Origin: Aselliscus stoliczkanus
Lineage: Eukaryota; Chordata; Mammalia; Chiroptera; Hipposideridae
DNA: 64,000 nt
Direction: 5' to 3'
NCBI GenBank assembly: GCA_033961575.1
Contig: CM066740.1
Span: 90,131,117 to 90,195,116, forward strand
A program made the translations under genes and the position numbers. The notes under the pieces are model-generated. The model saw nothing but the letters and a program-made list of their open reading frames with translations. It was not told the DNA's origin and searched no databases. Each line of letters begins with the position of its first letter. Position 1 is the stretch's first letter. This document shows positions 11,061 through 21,914 of this stretch, piece after piece.

Positions 11061-12500
11061 ATTATGTGAAACGCACTAAGAAATACAACCAGACTAGTCC
11101 CCGACAGGCTTCCCCGTCCTCCTTTCGTGATAGCTCTTAATACTTCGTTACTCATCCGCCACTTAGTTTCTGGGGTGCCAAGACCTTGACCATTAGAAAT
11201 GTCACTGTCACACAGTTCAGATTCCGGCGTACAATTATCTTCAATTGTTTGCCCACCTCACTTGGTCCTGGTAACACCGAAGGGATTGCCCCATTCTTGT
11301 AGCCTTTGGCAACTCCATTCCTACTCCAGACCGGCGACCTGGCCCAGCGGTCTTCTCCGAAAGATGTGCATAGAGAGCCTCGGTCAGTACATACCAACTT
11401 GGACTCAACTGTATTGAACTCCTTTTTTGCTGCCAGTGTAGATTCTGGCACTGACACCTTGCTTGGTTGGATTCCTGAGTTTCTGATGTACAGTCCACTT
11501 GCCTGGGTGTCCTGGTCCAGCTCTCCAGGCCAGACTCCCCATTTGTTCCTGTCCACCTTGCTGACACTTGGAGATACTCCCTGCTTCTGACTTTCCCTCT
11601 TTCACATCTGTCCCCTCCCATGACTCTAGCCTACAGCTCTCCTGAAACTTCTTGGGTCACGTATGTGCCTCATTGATAACCTATGTTCTGACTTGAGAAT
11701 GGTTTAGCTGGCATCGGGGAGCAGCAGCTAGATTCCATACCTATCCTGTGTGAACGCACCCCCAGATGTCTAAGTACATCTTTCGGGTTAGAGGGGTGGC
11801 TCTTATGTTCACCCTGTTGCAGATGGCTAGGAAATTGAAGTATATGCAATTCACAAAGACAAAAAGAATGAGAAAATGAGTGAAGGAACACATTGAAAGG
11901 AGTAAAAAGGAGCAGGGGAGACTTAGCCTATGCTGGAGAAAACATAAGCTAGTTTTTACAGCAAGAAACAACTTGACTCATCTACTATGCTCATTCAATC
12001 CACAACTGAGTGGTCATCCCGGGGCCAGGTGTCCTCCTAGATGCTGGAGTGCAACAGATGAAGGAGCAGGCAAACATCCCTCCCTCCACGGAGCTTGTGT
12101 TCTTTGAGATAATATGTACAATGTAAAGAAAAAAGGACCAGTTTATGATCTCTTTATACCTATGTATTTAACAAAAGACTCTATAAAATCTATTGCTAGA
12201 AAGACATGAAAAACCTTTGCTCATGTATTTCAGATGGCCAGGGTAACTTGATTGGGCCTTTAAAAGGTCAATTTGGCTGCACAAAATGAGCACTACATTA
12301 TGATTATATATTCTTGGCCCATATTTATACCTTAGCTGCTTCTAGAAAGTAATACAAATTGATAATAAGAAACCCATGAATCCATTAAAATTAGAGTAAA
12401 ATACAAAATATTGTGGTGGAAAGAAAAAAGAACTATAGTAGTATAAATAGAGTATTTTCTTGAAGTAACACCCTTTTTATAATTTTGAAATTTGAGAATA
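11061..12500. other. Intergenic DNA after GALNTL5; L2-like piece at about 11985-12110
   Basis: No exon-like homology to GalNAc-transferase lectin exons was seen here, although the lectin half of the ancestral gene would have lain downstream of the terminal exon. The segment at 11985-12110 (CCAGGTGTCCTCCTAGATGC, GGAGCTTGTGTTC) resembles an antisense L2 end. Otherwise unremarkable. Confidence 0.5.
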
Positions 12501-12540
12501 TATATACACATATATTTGTATATATATATACATATACAGA

Positions 12541-12668
12541 TGCCCCAAAAATGTATACACATTTTAAGAAAGGAAAAACTATTAAAATTGTAATACTCAA
12601 TATAAGCCGATAACAAAAGATGAATACAAGTCACATTGACCAAAGTGTCCACTTGTATTTTTTGGCAC
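12541..12668 (-). mobile_element. Mariner-like DNA element, internally deleted copy
   Basis: On the minus strand it begins GGGGTGCCAAAAAATACAAG and ends with ATGTGTATACATTTTTGGGGC. These are the same two ends as the neighbouring inverted copy. It lacks about 90 bp of transposase-derived sequence that the partner keeps. Confidence 0.7.
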
Positions 12669-12715
12669 CCCGGTATACGTATGTGTATGTATGTATATGT
12701 ATATATGTATACCGG

Positions 12716-12936
12716 AGGTGCCAAAGAAATGTACATAAGTGGACACTTTGGTCAACATTGCTCAAGCAGTAGTTCGCCGTAATCAGAAGTGTCTGGACGC
12801 TGATGGGAACCACTTTGAGCACCTCTTGTAATTGCAGAAGTCAAACGTGACTTTTATTCATCTTTTGTTATCGGCTTATATTGAGTATTACAATTTTAAT
12901 AGTTTTTCCCTTTCTTAAAATGTGTATACATTTTTG

Positions 12937-12942
<6 letters not shown>
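12716..12942 (+). mobile_element. Mariner-like DNA element with transposase 3'-end remnant
   Basis: Runs from GGTGCCAAAGAAATGTACAT to ATGTGTATACATTTTTGGGG. At 12774-12830 it encodes KCLDADGNHFEHLL followed by a stop, typical of the C-terminus of Tc1/mariner transposases. The rest of the transposase is gone. A (GT)n tract begins at the outer end. Confidence 0.75.

Positions 12943-12975
<33 letters not shown>
12939..12975. repeat. (GT)n microsatellite
   Basis: About 18 GT units directly at the outer end of the mariner-like element, probably grown from its terminal GGGGTG. Confidence 0.9.
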
Positions 12976-12976
<1 letters not shown>

Positions 12977-13464
12977 GCACAAAGGAGGATGTTGTAAATA
13001 TCAGCTTTGTTGAAAGAAAAAGGAATGTTCTTTTCCTTAGATCCCTGGGCCTAATATTAATTCTTAGTTTTGTAATAATTTAGTCCAGATAGTAGACCAC
13101 ATGGATAAATCTTAGGAATGAGAGAGCATTTTTAAAAACATTCTCCTCTTGGATATTGTTTCAGTTGACTCTGGAATAGAAAACAAATCAGAATCAACAT
13201 CCAACTATTTGGTGTGATTGGAAGGAAAGCTATACTGGCTTAGAGGTGCCAATTTTTCGTTTTTGTATGGAAATTTTAAAATCTGACTTGTATCTTGGCG
13301 CTCGTTGAGAAGTACCTGCTAACCTGCTCAGGGCTGTTCATAAAACACCGTTTTGGATATGATCAAATGCTCAGACAAGGCTTAAATTAAGCCTGGGAGT
13401 TCTATAACTAAAGCATAACTTCTAGGAATTTATGCTAAGACACACCTGTACGGAATAATTAAGA

Positions 13465-13600
13465 ATTGACACTTATTGAGCTTTCATTGTGGTAAATACT
13501 ATGCATGGATTATCTCATTTCATCCACACAGCTTTATGAGATAGATCCTATTGTTGTCCCCATTCCCTAGATGAGAAAAACGAAGGTTAGAATTTGTTTG
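13465..13600 (-). repeat. MIR SINE fragment
   Basis: Antisense MIR words: TTATTGAGCTTTCATTGTGG, ATTATCTCATTTCATCCACA and CCATTCCCTAGATGAGAAAA. Confidence 0.65.
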
Positions 13601-13961
13601 GGCTTAGGGTTGCAAGATTTAGCAAATGAAAATACAGGACGCCCGTTCAATGTGAATTTGGGGTAAACCATACTTTCGTACATTCCACGGAACATACTTA
13701 TACTACAAAATTATTTTTCATTTGACATTCAGATTTCAGGTCTGTATTTCACCTGGCCAGCGGTATCTAGGGACAGATTGCTGTAGTACAGCTCATGCAC
13801 TAGTCTAACCAGCCCAGCCTGAAAAAGCCTGGGTTTAACCACAACGCTGCAACACACTGCCAAGGGCAGCTCAGGGTCTTTCGGATTATGTGACTTGGAG
13901 AGCTCGGTGACATGAGGTGGTCCGGCTGGCGTGGGGTTTGAGACGCAGCCTGTCCAGCAGG

Positions 13962-14315
13962 CCCCCTGGCGACGCTGATGTGGCCCCACAGTGGCGCTGT
14001 ACTTTGCACCCCAGCTCCTATATATTGCAATAGGAGGTTTTTGCTAGCAAGCCCCCTGGCGACGTTGATGTGGCCCCGCGGGGGTGCTGCACGTTGCACC
14101 CCAGCTCCTATATATTGCAATAGGAGGTTTTTGCTAGCAAGCCCCCTGGCGACGCCGAGGTGGCCCCACGGGAGTGCTGCACGTTGCACCCCAGCTCCTA
14201 TATACTGCAATAGGTTTTTGCTAGCAAGCCCCCTGGCGACGCCGAGGTGGCCCCGCGGGGGTGCTGCACGTTGCACCGCAGCTCCTATATATTGCAGTAG
14301 GAGGCTTTTGCACGG
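13962..14315. repeat. 90-bp minisatellite, four copies
   Basis: Units start CCCCCTGGCGACG at 13962, 14052, 14142 and 14229, giving periods of 90, 90 and 87 bp. Each contains the inverted repeat CTCCTAT-N8-ATAGGAG; unit 3 lacks GAG of the right arm. Because 90 is a multiple of three, both strands carry open frames with a 30-residue periodic peptide. No sign that they are expressed proteins. The array ends about 135 bp before the CpG island. Confidence 0.95.
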
Positions 14316-14535
14316 CTTCCCTGCCTGAAGGGTTTACTGCCGAGGCTGCATTTTAACCTGCGTGTCTTCTATCTTAAGCGAGACTGCGCATTTTTTCCCG
14401 TATGTTTTAGGACATGTGTCCTCAACAAGGCTCCTTATAAGCGAAAGACACCCGAGGGCCGCCCGCCCGCGACAGACGCCGGCCCGGCGCACGCTCAGGA
14501 CGAGCCGGGGGTCGCGGCGCGCCACCTGCGCGCGG

Positions 14536-14543
14536 TGACGTCA
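14536..14543. promoter_or_regulatory. CRE site TGACGTCA
   Basis: A full palindromic cAMP-response element in the CpG island, about 170 bp before the exon 1 donor. CREB/ATF factors bind this sequence in proximal CpG promoters. Its use here is inferred from position only. Confidence 0.6.
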
Positions 14544-14564
14544 CCCGCACGCGAGGGGCGGCGT

Positions 14565-14570
14565 CACGTG
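14565..14570. promoter_or_regulatory. E-box CACGTG (GTCACGTG context)
   Basis: A palindromic CACGTG preceded by GT, the GTCACGTG core recognised by USF/MYC/TFEB-type bHLH-zip factors, 22 bp downstream of the CRE. Its position in the core CpG island supports a promoter role. No direct evidence of binding. Confidence 0.5.
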
Positions 14571-14639
14571 GCGCGGGCGCCGAGGCGGCGGCGCGGCCAC
14601 TGGGCGAGCCCCCCGGGCCTGGGCGCGCCCCCGCCGCCC

Positions 14640-14713
14640 GCGCCGCGCGCGCCCCCGTGCCGCTCCGTCCGCTGCGGCCCCTGAGGGAAGATGCCCGCGG
14701 CGCGGCAGGCCGG
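14640..14713 (+). other. GALNT11: GALNT11 noncoding exon 1 (5' boundary approximate)
   Basis: The segment ends at a strong splice donor (GGCCGG|GTGAGTCG) in the middle of the CpG island. The transcription start cannot be placed exactly. An ATG at 14691 (AAGATGCCCGCGGCG context) lies in this exon and would open a short upstream frame. Further 5' UTR exons may exist in the 22.7-kb first intron; I could not identify any. Confidence 0.55.
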
Positions 14714-15246
14714 GTGAGTCGCGGGCGCGCGGTGCGGCGGCGGCTGGCCCCGCGCGGCCACCGTCCCCGCGCCCCCCCCCGCGCCCCGGGCGAGCGTCTG
14801 CGGCGCCGGCGGCTGGAGGCTGCGGCGCCCGGGAGCCGGGCAGGCGGCGTCCGGTGGGCTCGGCGCGCCGCGGGCGGGGGCGGCGCGGGGCCGCGCGGGG
14901 CGGGCCGGGGGCGCGCGCTCCCCGCAGGCTCGGAGCTCCGTTTGGCGGCGGCGGGTGTGGGCGGCGCAGGACGGGGACCCACGCAGGGCCTCCCGTGGCC
15001 TCCGCGGGGGCCTGGGGAGGCGGGTGATGCGCACACTTGCCCCGGGCTCCGCGCGGGCGCCGTGGGGACACGCCCGGCCCCGCCGCCCCCGCCCCGGGGC
15101 CGCGCCCCGCGCCCTGCAGACAGCGGTGGGCGCTCCCAGGTGCAACCGAAACCGTCCTGTTCGGCGTGCCCTCCATAGGCTGTGCACCAGCGCAATGGGG
15201 TGCTGCTCCCCTCCCCCAATCGGGTCTAGGCGGGGCGTCTGGGGTC

Positions 15247-16375
15247 TTTTTTAAGGTTTTATTGGGGTATTGGGGCAGGGAACAGTGTTGGGGAATGGGG
15301 GAAGGGAACAGACAAGGTGGAGGGTGTCCGTTGCCATCTGGCTGCCCGTCGGCAGCTCATGGCCTCTAAGCTCAAGGTGCGGAGTTCAGTCTTAGTTGCA
15401 GGTGGCCATAGCCACCATCCCATGCGAGAGTCGAACCAGCAGCCTCGTCGAGTCGAACCAGCAGTCTCATTGTTAAGAGCGCTCGCCCTATCCACTGTGC
15501 CATCCCGGAGGCAGCTCAGCTTAAGGTGCCGAGTTTAGGCTTAGTTGCGGGTGGGCATAGCCACCATCCCATGTGGGAGTCGAACCAGCAGCTATTCACT
15601 GAGCCATCCCGGAGGCAGCTCAGCTTAAGGTGCGGAGTTCAGTCTTAGTTGCGGGTGGCCAGAGCCACCATCCCATGCAAGAGTTGAACCAGCAGCCTCG
15701 TCGAGTCGAACCAGCAGCCTCATTGTTAAGAGCGCTCGCCCTATCCACTGTGCCATCCCGGAGGCAGCTCAGCTTAAGGTGCCGAGTTTAGGCTTAGTTG
15801 CGCGTGGGCATAGCCACCATCCCATGTGGGAGTCGAACCAGCAGCTATTCACTGAGCCATCCCGGAGGCAGCTCGGCTTAAGGTGCGGAGTTCAGTCTTA
15901 GTTGCGGGTGGCCATAGCCACCATCCCATGCGAGAGTCGAACCAGCAGCCTCGTCGAGTCGAACCAGCAGCCTCGTTGTTAAGAGCGCTCGCCCTATCCA
16001 CTGTGCCATCCCGGAGGCAGCTCAGCTTAAGGTGCCGAGTTTAGGCTTAGTTGCGGGTGGGCATAGCCACCATCCCATGTGGGAGTCGAACCAGCAGCTA
16101 TTCACTGAGCCATCCCGGAGGCAGCTCGGCTTAAGGTGCGGAGTTCAGTCTTAGTTGCAGGTGGCCATAGCCACCATCCCATGCGGGAGTCGAACCAGCA
16201 GCCTCTTTGTTAAGAGCGCTCGCCCTATCCACTGTGCCATCCTGGAGGCAGCTCAGCAACAACTCAGCTTGGGCGCACTGTTCACTGGCCCATGTGGGAG
16301 TTGAACCGGTGGCCCCATTGCTCAGAGCACTCGCTCTAAGCCAACCCTTAACCAACTGAGCCACTCGGCCGACCC
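15247..16375 (-). mobile_element. tRNA-derived composite SINE with internally amplified array
   Basis: The + strand begins with the SINE tail (TTTTTTAAGGTTTTATTGGG and the GGGGAATGGGGGAAGGGAAC block). It ends with the tRNA-like head ACCAACTGAGCCACTCGGCC. The middle has been tandemly expanded, so the element is about 1.13 kb instead of about 0.45 kb. It lies in GALNT11 intron 1, about 530 bp after the exon 1 donor. Confidence 0.8.
15353..16256. repeat. 253-bp higher-order tandem repeat built of 104- and 149-bp SINE units
   Basis: The junction word GGAGGCAGCTC occurs at 15507, 15611, 15760, 15864, 16013, 16117 and 16244, so spacings alternate 104, 149, 104, 149, 104, 127. The 149-bp unit contains a 22-bp internal duplication (GAGTCGAACCAGCAGCCTCG) that the 127-bp unit lacks. 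Each unit has the complement of a tRNA B box (CTGGTTCGACTC on the minus strand). Confidence 0.93.
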
Positions 16376-16589
16376 AATTTGTTTTTTTTGTTTTTTTAAC
16401 TCCACTCAATTTTTCCAACTTATCTAGAAATACCATATGTTGAGATCCTCTCTCCTTCAGAAAAATTGAAATCAGAAAACCTGCCCTCAATATAAATACA
16501 TTGAGCATCTCAAGTTAAATGCCATGCAAGAGTAGTCCACCCTTTTCACATCATTAGTTTCTTTGCTGTTCCTTCCAACTTGCGTTCTA

Positions 16590-17240
16590 CCTTTTTTTTT
16601 AAACTTCAAAAAATTGTGGTAAAATAGATATAACATGAAGTTGATCATTTGAACCATTTTGAGTGTACAGTTCAGATGCATTAAGTACATGTACGCTATT
16701 GTGTCACCATCACCACCATTTTGAAGGTTTCCATCATCCCCAATAGAAACTGTCACCATTGAGCAGTAGCTCCCCATTTCCCTCTCCCCCTTCTATGAAT
16801 TTGCCTGGAACCATATGATCTTTGCCCTTTAGTATCTGGCTCATCAACTTCCTGGGCATGGTCCACCCGTGTTACAGCACATATGAGACTCCACTCCTTT
16901 TTATGGCTGAAAAGTATTCTGTAGCTATATCGCAGGATTGTGTGTCTGTTTATCTGTTGACGGACACGGGGCTGTTTCCACCTTTTGGCTACTGTGAAGA
17001 ATGCTGCCATGAATATGTGTTTACATGTATCTGTTTGAGTCCCTGTTCTTTGGGGTATGTACCTAGGAGTGGAATTGTGGGGTCATGGTAGATTTATGTG
17101 TAACTTTTTTTTTTTTTTTTTTGAGGGCAGTGTCACTGGCCCTCGTATGTGGGACCGAACCGGGGCCCCTGGCTTCCCAAGCCAGCGCTTAACCACCGCG
17201 CCACTCGGCCGGCCCTATGTTTAACTTTTTGAGGGGCTAA
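16590..17240 (-). repeat. L1 3' fragment (old)
   Basis: Antisense L1 words such as CACCATCACCACCATTTTG, TTTTATGGCTGAAAAGTATTC and GAATGCTGCCATGAATATG. A SINE is inserted in it at 17105-17214. Confidence 0.75.
17105..17214 (-). mobile_element. Short tRNA-derived SINE
   Basis: T-run, then the complement of the SINE body GAGGGCAGTGTCACTGGCCC through CCACTCGGCCGGCC. Target-site duplication TATGTGTAACTTTTT / TATGTTTAACTTTTT flanks it. Confidence 0.9.
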
Positions 17241-17329
17241 CAAACTCTTCACATTTTAAAACTGCTTTCTTAAAGGCTTTCATGCTTTGCTAATGGCTAA
17301 ATCTGATGACGCCATCTTGGCTCCCGCTG

Positions 17330-18110
17330 GCTTGACCTCTCCGTAAATCTTTGTGACACGAAGTCTTGCTGGTCAGTCCACCCTCTGGAAGTTCTCCGAC
17401 GTGGTGATTCTTCTCAGGTCCTTCAGAGGTCTTCCTTCTCCACATGATCCTTAAATATGGTTCAGTGCTTGCTCCCTACTCCAGTTGTGCGCTCTTCATT
17501 ACTGAAACCCTCCTCAGCTATTGTTTTTATGTAACTTAAACTATAATTTGGATGTTTATTTTTAATTCCTCTGAGAGACTTAGATTTGAATTTCAAGCGA
17601 TGGGCACCTCCATATCAATGTTCTCTCGGATGCATCTTGTCCAAAAAAGAATTGATCTTCCATGAATCCTCCCAAACCTGTTCTCTGCGCGCTCCCTGCG
17701 TCTCAGACTTGGAAGCTGGATGTTGATTTTAGTCCCTCCTTCTCCCTGAGGGTTGCATGGCCGGTCAGTTTGCCGAGTCCAGACAGTTCTGCCTCTGATC
17801 CTCCTTTCCTCGGACTTCCACAGCTCTAGCTCAAACTATGATTGCCTCTGAGTGGAATTTTTCTTACTGGACTTCATGGTTCTAGATTTTGTTTTCCGTC
17901 TTCTATCCATTCACACTGCTGCTAGAATTTTCTTCCTAAGATATATTTGCTCAAAGACACTCCCTTTGGCATGCAGAACAAGTTCATTGTCACCCTCAGG
18001 GTCAGAGCCCCAGCCTGTCCCCATAGAATTAATTACCTTCCACTAGCCTTATCCGGCCAATGTGTATTCCTTATAGCCAACCATTCTACTTGCTATTCTA
18101 TCCTATTTGG
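17330..18110 (+). repeat. L2-like LINE fragment
   Basis: Pyrimidine-rich, diverged sequence with L2-type words (TTTGCTCAAAGACACTCC and GGTTGCAATTTCC nearby). Assignment is tentative. Confidence 0.35.
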
Positions 18111-18239
18111 AAAACTAAAAACAAGTGCAGGTTGCAATTTCCTAAGACTTGAATTTTCTGTTTGAAATATTTCAGTATTTGGCCACTGAAATTTTAATCT
18201 TTAAAGTCAAACGTAAATCTCAATTTCTGTAAGGAAACT

Positions 18240-21200
18240 TTTTTTTTTAAGTTTTTCATGCAAAATTAATTTCTTGTTCATAGGTGTTTCTGTATAGTTT
18301 GTTTTATATCTTTATTGTAGTACTTTCTGGAGTACTTGCTTTGGGATATACCTGCCTAGTGTTTTATCAATTTTCATGATTTTTTAAAAGAACCAGCTTT
18401 TGCTTTCATTGATTTTTCTCTTGTTTTCTTGTTTTTGATTTTATTGGTTTCTGTTCTGATTTTTATTATTTAGTTTATTGTGGTAGCCTTAGGCCTAATT
18501 TGCTCTTCTTTCTCTGGTTTCCTAACGTGGAAGCTTAGGTTATTAATTTCAGATAGTTCTTTTCTAATATATGCATTTAATGCTATAAATTTCCCTCTAA
18601 GTTCTGCTTTTGCTGCATCCCACACATTTAGATGTTACATTTGATGTTACATGTTCATTTAGTTCAAAATAAATTTCTCTTGAGACTTTAATTTCTAGAT
18701 ATCTGAGGGTTGTTTTTTTCTGGTTTAATTGCATTATGTCTACGAATATACTTCATATGATTTTTAATCTTTTAAGTCTATTAAAGTGTATTTTTATGGC
18801 CCAGAATGTGGTCTGTCTTGGTGATGGGTTAGAGAAGAATGTATATTCAGCTGTTGTTGGATGGAATTCTATAAATATCAGATCCAGTTGATTGATAATA
18901 CTGTTTCCTTATTGATTTTCTGTGTGCCTGACCTATCAGTTACTGACAGTGTTGTTGACGTCTCCAGCTGTAATAGTGGATTTGTCTCTTTCTCTTTTCA
19001 TTTTTCTCAGTTTTTGCTTCATGTATTTTGATACTCTCTGGTGAGGTGCATACACATTCAAGATTGTTACATCTTCTTGGAGAATTGACCTCTTCTTATC
19101 ATTTAATGACCCTTTTTATCCCTGATTATCAAAGTCTGCTTTGTTTGAAATTAATATAATTATTCCAGCTTTCTTTTGGTTAGTGCTAGCATGGTATATC
19201 TTTTGATCCCTTTATTTTGAATGTATCTAATTCTTTATATTTAAAGTTAGTTGCTTGTAAATAAATATGTCTACATGTTGGGTCTTGTTTTGTTCTGTCC
19301 ACTGTGACAATCTCTCTTTTGTTTGGGGTGTTGACACCATATTTGAAGTGGTTATTGATATAGTTGGATTAACATCTTCCATGTTTGTAACTGTTTTGTA
19401 TTCATTCTTTTTTTTCTGTTTCTTTTTAATAAGGCCATTTTATGATTCAACTTTATCTCCTCTCTTAGAGCTTACTCATTTGTTCTTGCTACTGTAACAA
19501 AATAACACCAACAGTGTTGTAAAACAATACAGTTTATTATGTTAGCGTTCTGGAAAGAAGTTAGAAGTGTGCAGTGGGTCTCAGTGGGCCAAGCTGAGGA
19601 TGTTGGCAGGGCCGCGTTACTTTCTGGGCTCTGGGGGAAAATCCTGCCCGTGGCGCTCTCCTCCGTCTTCAAAGCCAGCAATAGTGGTCAAGTTCCTTTT
19701 ACGTTGCATTGTTCTGATCTCTTTTGCCTTTCTCTTCACATTTAAGGACCCTGTGATTACATTGGGCCCATCCAGATAGTCTAGAATAATTTCTGTGTTT
19801 TAAGATTGGTGATTAGCAATCTTAATTCCACCTGCTACCTTAATTCTGGGGATTAGGATATGGATATTTCTGGGGAACCATTCTGCCTACCACATAGCAT
19901 TATTAATTATGTACCTTTAAAAAAAAAATTTGGTGGTAGCCCTAGAGTTTTCAATATACATTTTAAACTAACCTGAATCTGTCGTAACTGTATATTGCTT
20001 GATGTGTTGTACAGTTACCTTATTAATAAAGTAGTCCTAATTGCTCCCTCCCATCCTTGTGACACTGCTGTTATTCATCCACTTACCAGTATGTTATGAT
20101 CACCCCATACATTGTTACTTTATTATTTAAATAGTTGTTTTTTGTAGATAGTGAAGAATAAGAGAAAAAAAAGATTTTTATTTTCATTTCATTTATTTCT
20201 TCTCTGTTCTTTTTTGTTTGTTTTTCCCTTGCAGGGCAGTACTGCTGACAATGACTTCCTCAGTTTTTGTTTGTCTGAGAAAGTCTTTGGCCTTCTCTTT
20301 TGTAGGATAGGATCAATGAATATGCGCTTACAGGGTAGTGGATTTTTTTCTTTCATACTTTAAATATTTCACTCTCCTCTCTTATTTTTCCTCCATAGAT
20401 GAGGTGTTTTCCCTCCCTGTAGCTTCTTTCAGGAGTTTGTCTTTTGATTTTCTGAATATGGGATACCTAGGTAAGGGTCTTGTTGGTTATTTAATCTGTT
20501 TGGTGTTCCTTCAGCTTCCTGGGGTCTGTCATTAATTTTGGAAAGTTCGTGGCCGTTATTACTTCTGCGTCCTTTTCTCTCTCTTCTCTTTCTGATATTC
20601 CATTAATGTGTATGTTATACTGTTTTGAAAAGTGTCCCAGAGTTCTTGGATGTTCTGTTTTGCCATTCTTTTTCCTCTTTGCATTTCAGTTTGGACATGT
20701 CTGTTGACCAGTACTCAAGCTTGCTGTTGCCTTGGCTGTGTGCAGTCTACTGATGAGTGCATGGAAGGCAGTTTTCATTGCTGTCAGTGTTCTTGATTTT
20801 CCTCACTTTCTTTTGATTCATTCTTTGAGTTTCCATCTCTGTGTTTACATTACCAACCTGCTCCTGCATGTTGTCTTTTTTTCCATTAGAACTCTTAACA
20901 TATTATGGCTATAAATTCGCTGTCTGAAAATACCTAAACCCATGTCATCTGAGTCAGATTCTAATGATTGCTGTGCCTTTTCGAACTGTATTTTCTCTTG
21001 CCTTTTGGGATGCTTTGCATTTCCTTGTTTGAAAGCCTGACATCTTGTGTCAGGTAACTGGAACTAATAAAGGTCTGCATGTGTTTAATGCAGCCTCAGG
21101 TGCCAGAGACTTCACATTCTTGTAGTGTGCTTGCTTTTGTCTTCCCAGGTGACTTTAGGGTTTTCTAAATGCAGTACTCTTCCGCAGAGCGAGTGTGTCT

Positions 21201-21840
21201 TGCAGCTCTTTCCGCTATAACCCACCTTTCTGATATTTGGAGCCCTGTTGGTGGTAAAGCGCTCGGGAGGGTAAGAGTTCTGTAATCTTCCGATTAGGTT
21301 TCTGCCTGTGTCCTTAACAAGTGGTGCAGCTATTTCCCCCCTGCGACCTATTCCCTTCCTGAGCTGCACCCCTCATTGTTTCCTATAAACCTTGACCTTT
21401 GTTGATTATTAATTTACCCCTTAGGTTAGACTGGGAGGGTAGAAGAGGTGGGAGGAGTGTCCTTTCCCAGCGTTTGTGTGGAGAAGGCTGTGGGCAGGTT
21501 TCACAGTGATCACTCTTCTCCTCCCTGACAGAGTCACCAGAGGATCTTTCTGGGATCTTTCCCTTCACCTTGAAGACCGGGTGGGGTTCCTGAAGGTAAA
21601 CCCCACACAAGTGCAGCCTTCTCCCAAGACTGCATCCCTGGAGTTGCTAACTCGTATGGCTCCAGCAGTTTTTGCTCCAGGTAAGCAGATCTCAGCTGTG
21701 TGTCTCCAGATTTTGGGGGGCAGTTTGCCCGGTAACGTCAGATCTTTGATGGGTCCAGAAGTGTCATTAAGTTTCAGTTTCTCAAACTTCTCTAGTTGTA
21801 AGGATGGGAGTGGGCTTCTAAACAGAAGTCACCCCTATTT
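18240..21840 (-). repeat. Old L1 (L1M-type) antisense, interrupted
   Basis: Antisense ORF2-like sequence (AAGAACCAGCTTTTGCTTTC, GGTGAGGTGCATACACATTC) is followed by the A+T-rich then G+C-richer upstream parts of an old L1. Interrupted at about 19451-19900. It has many stops and no intact frame. Confidence 0.7.
19451..19900 (-). repeat. MaLR-type LTR (MLT/MST-like), tentative
   Basis: Reverse of an LTR-like order: CTTGCTACTGTAACAAAATA, AATACAGTTTATTATG, CAAAGCCAGCAATAG, GTGATTACATTGGGCCCATC, and an end at GAACCATTCTGCCTACCACA. It interrupts the surrounding old L1. Family assignment is from memory. Confidence 0.45.
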
Positions 21841-21914
21841 TTTAAAATTTAACTTTTTAAAGTTTATTTTTCAGTTAAAGTTGACACACATTATTATGTT
21901 AGTTTCAGGTCATA

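Larger units (their letters stand above)
14450..15180. promoter_or_regulatory. GALNT11: CpG island promoter of GALNT11
   Basis: A sharply bounded, very G+C-rich and CpG-dense block in otherwise A+T-rich DNA. It has no TATA box near the presumed start. It contains a perfect CRE (14536-14543) and an E-box (14565-14570), then a splice donor at 14714. It lies 3.5 kb after GALNTL5 and upstream of the GALNT11 coding exons, as expected for the housekeeping-type GALNT11 promoter. Long open frames on both strands here are G+C-driven and not genes. Confidence 0.85.

Noticed and set aside
13800..14276. 158-residue minus-strand frame with a 30-residue repeat
   Set aside because: Fully explained by a 90-bp minisatellite, whose period is a multiple of three. 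The opposite strand is equally open and no start or splice context supports a gene.
11061..14400. Remnants of lost lectin-domain exons downstream of GALNTL5
   Set aside because: I looked for relatives of GALNT11 exons 10-12 (KCLVAQG, LCLDM, QQW segments) and saw none by eye. A sensitive protein-to-DNA search would be needed to exclude them.
14422..15219. Long open frames (up to 265 residues) on both strands of the CpG island
   Set aside because: They are Ala/Arg/Pro/Gly-rich products of extreme G+C content, overlap one another on both strands, and match no family. The region is explained as promoter plus noncoding exon 1.
15353..16256. CRISPR-like or tRNA-gene cluster reading of the regular array
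   Set aside because: The repeats are long, contiguous and SINE-derived with no unique spacers. The tRNA-like units do not form a complete cloverleaf, and the host is a mammal.
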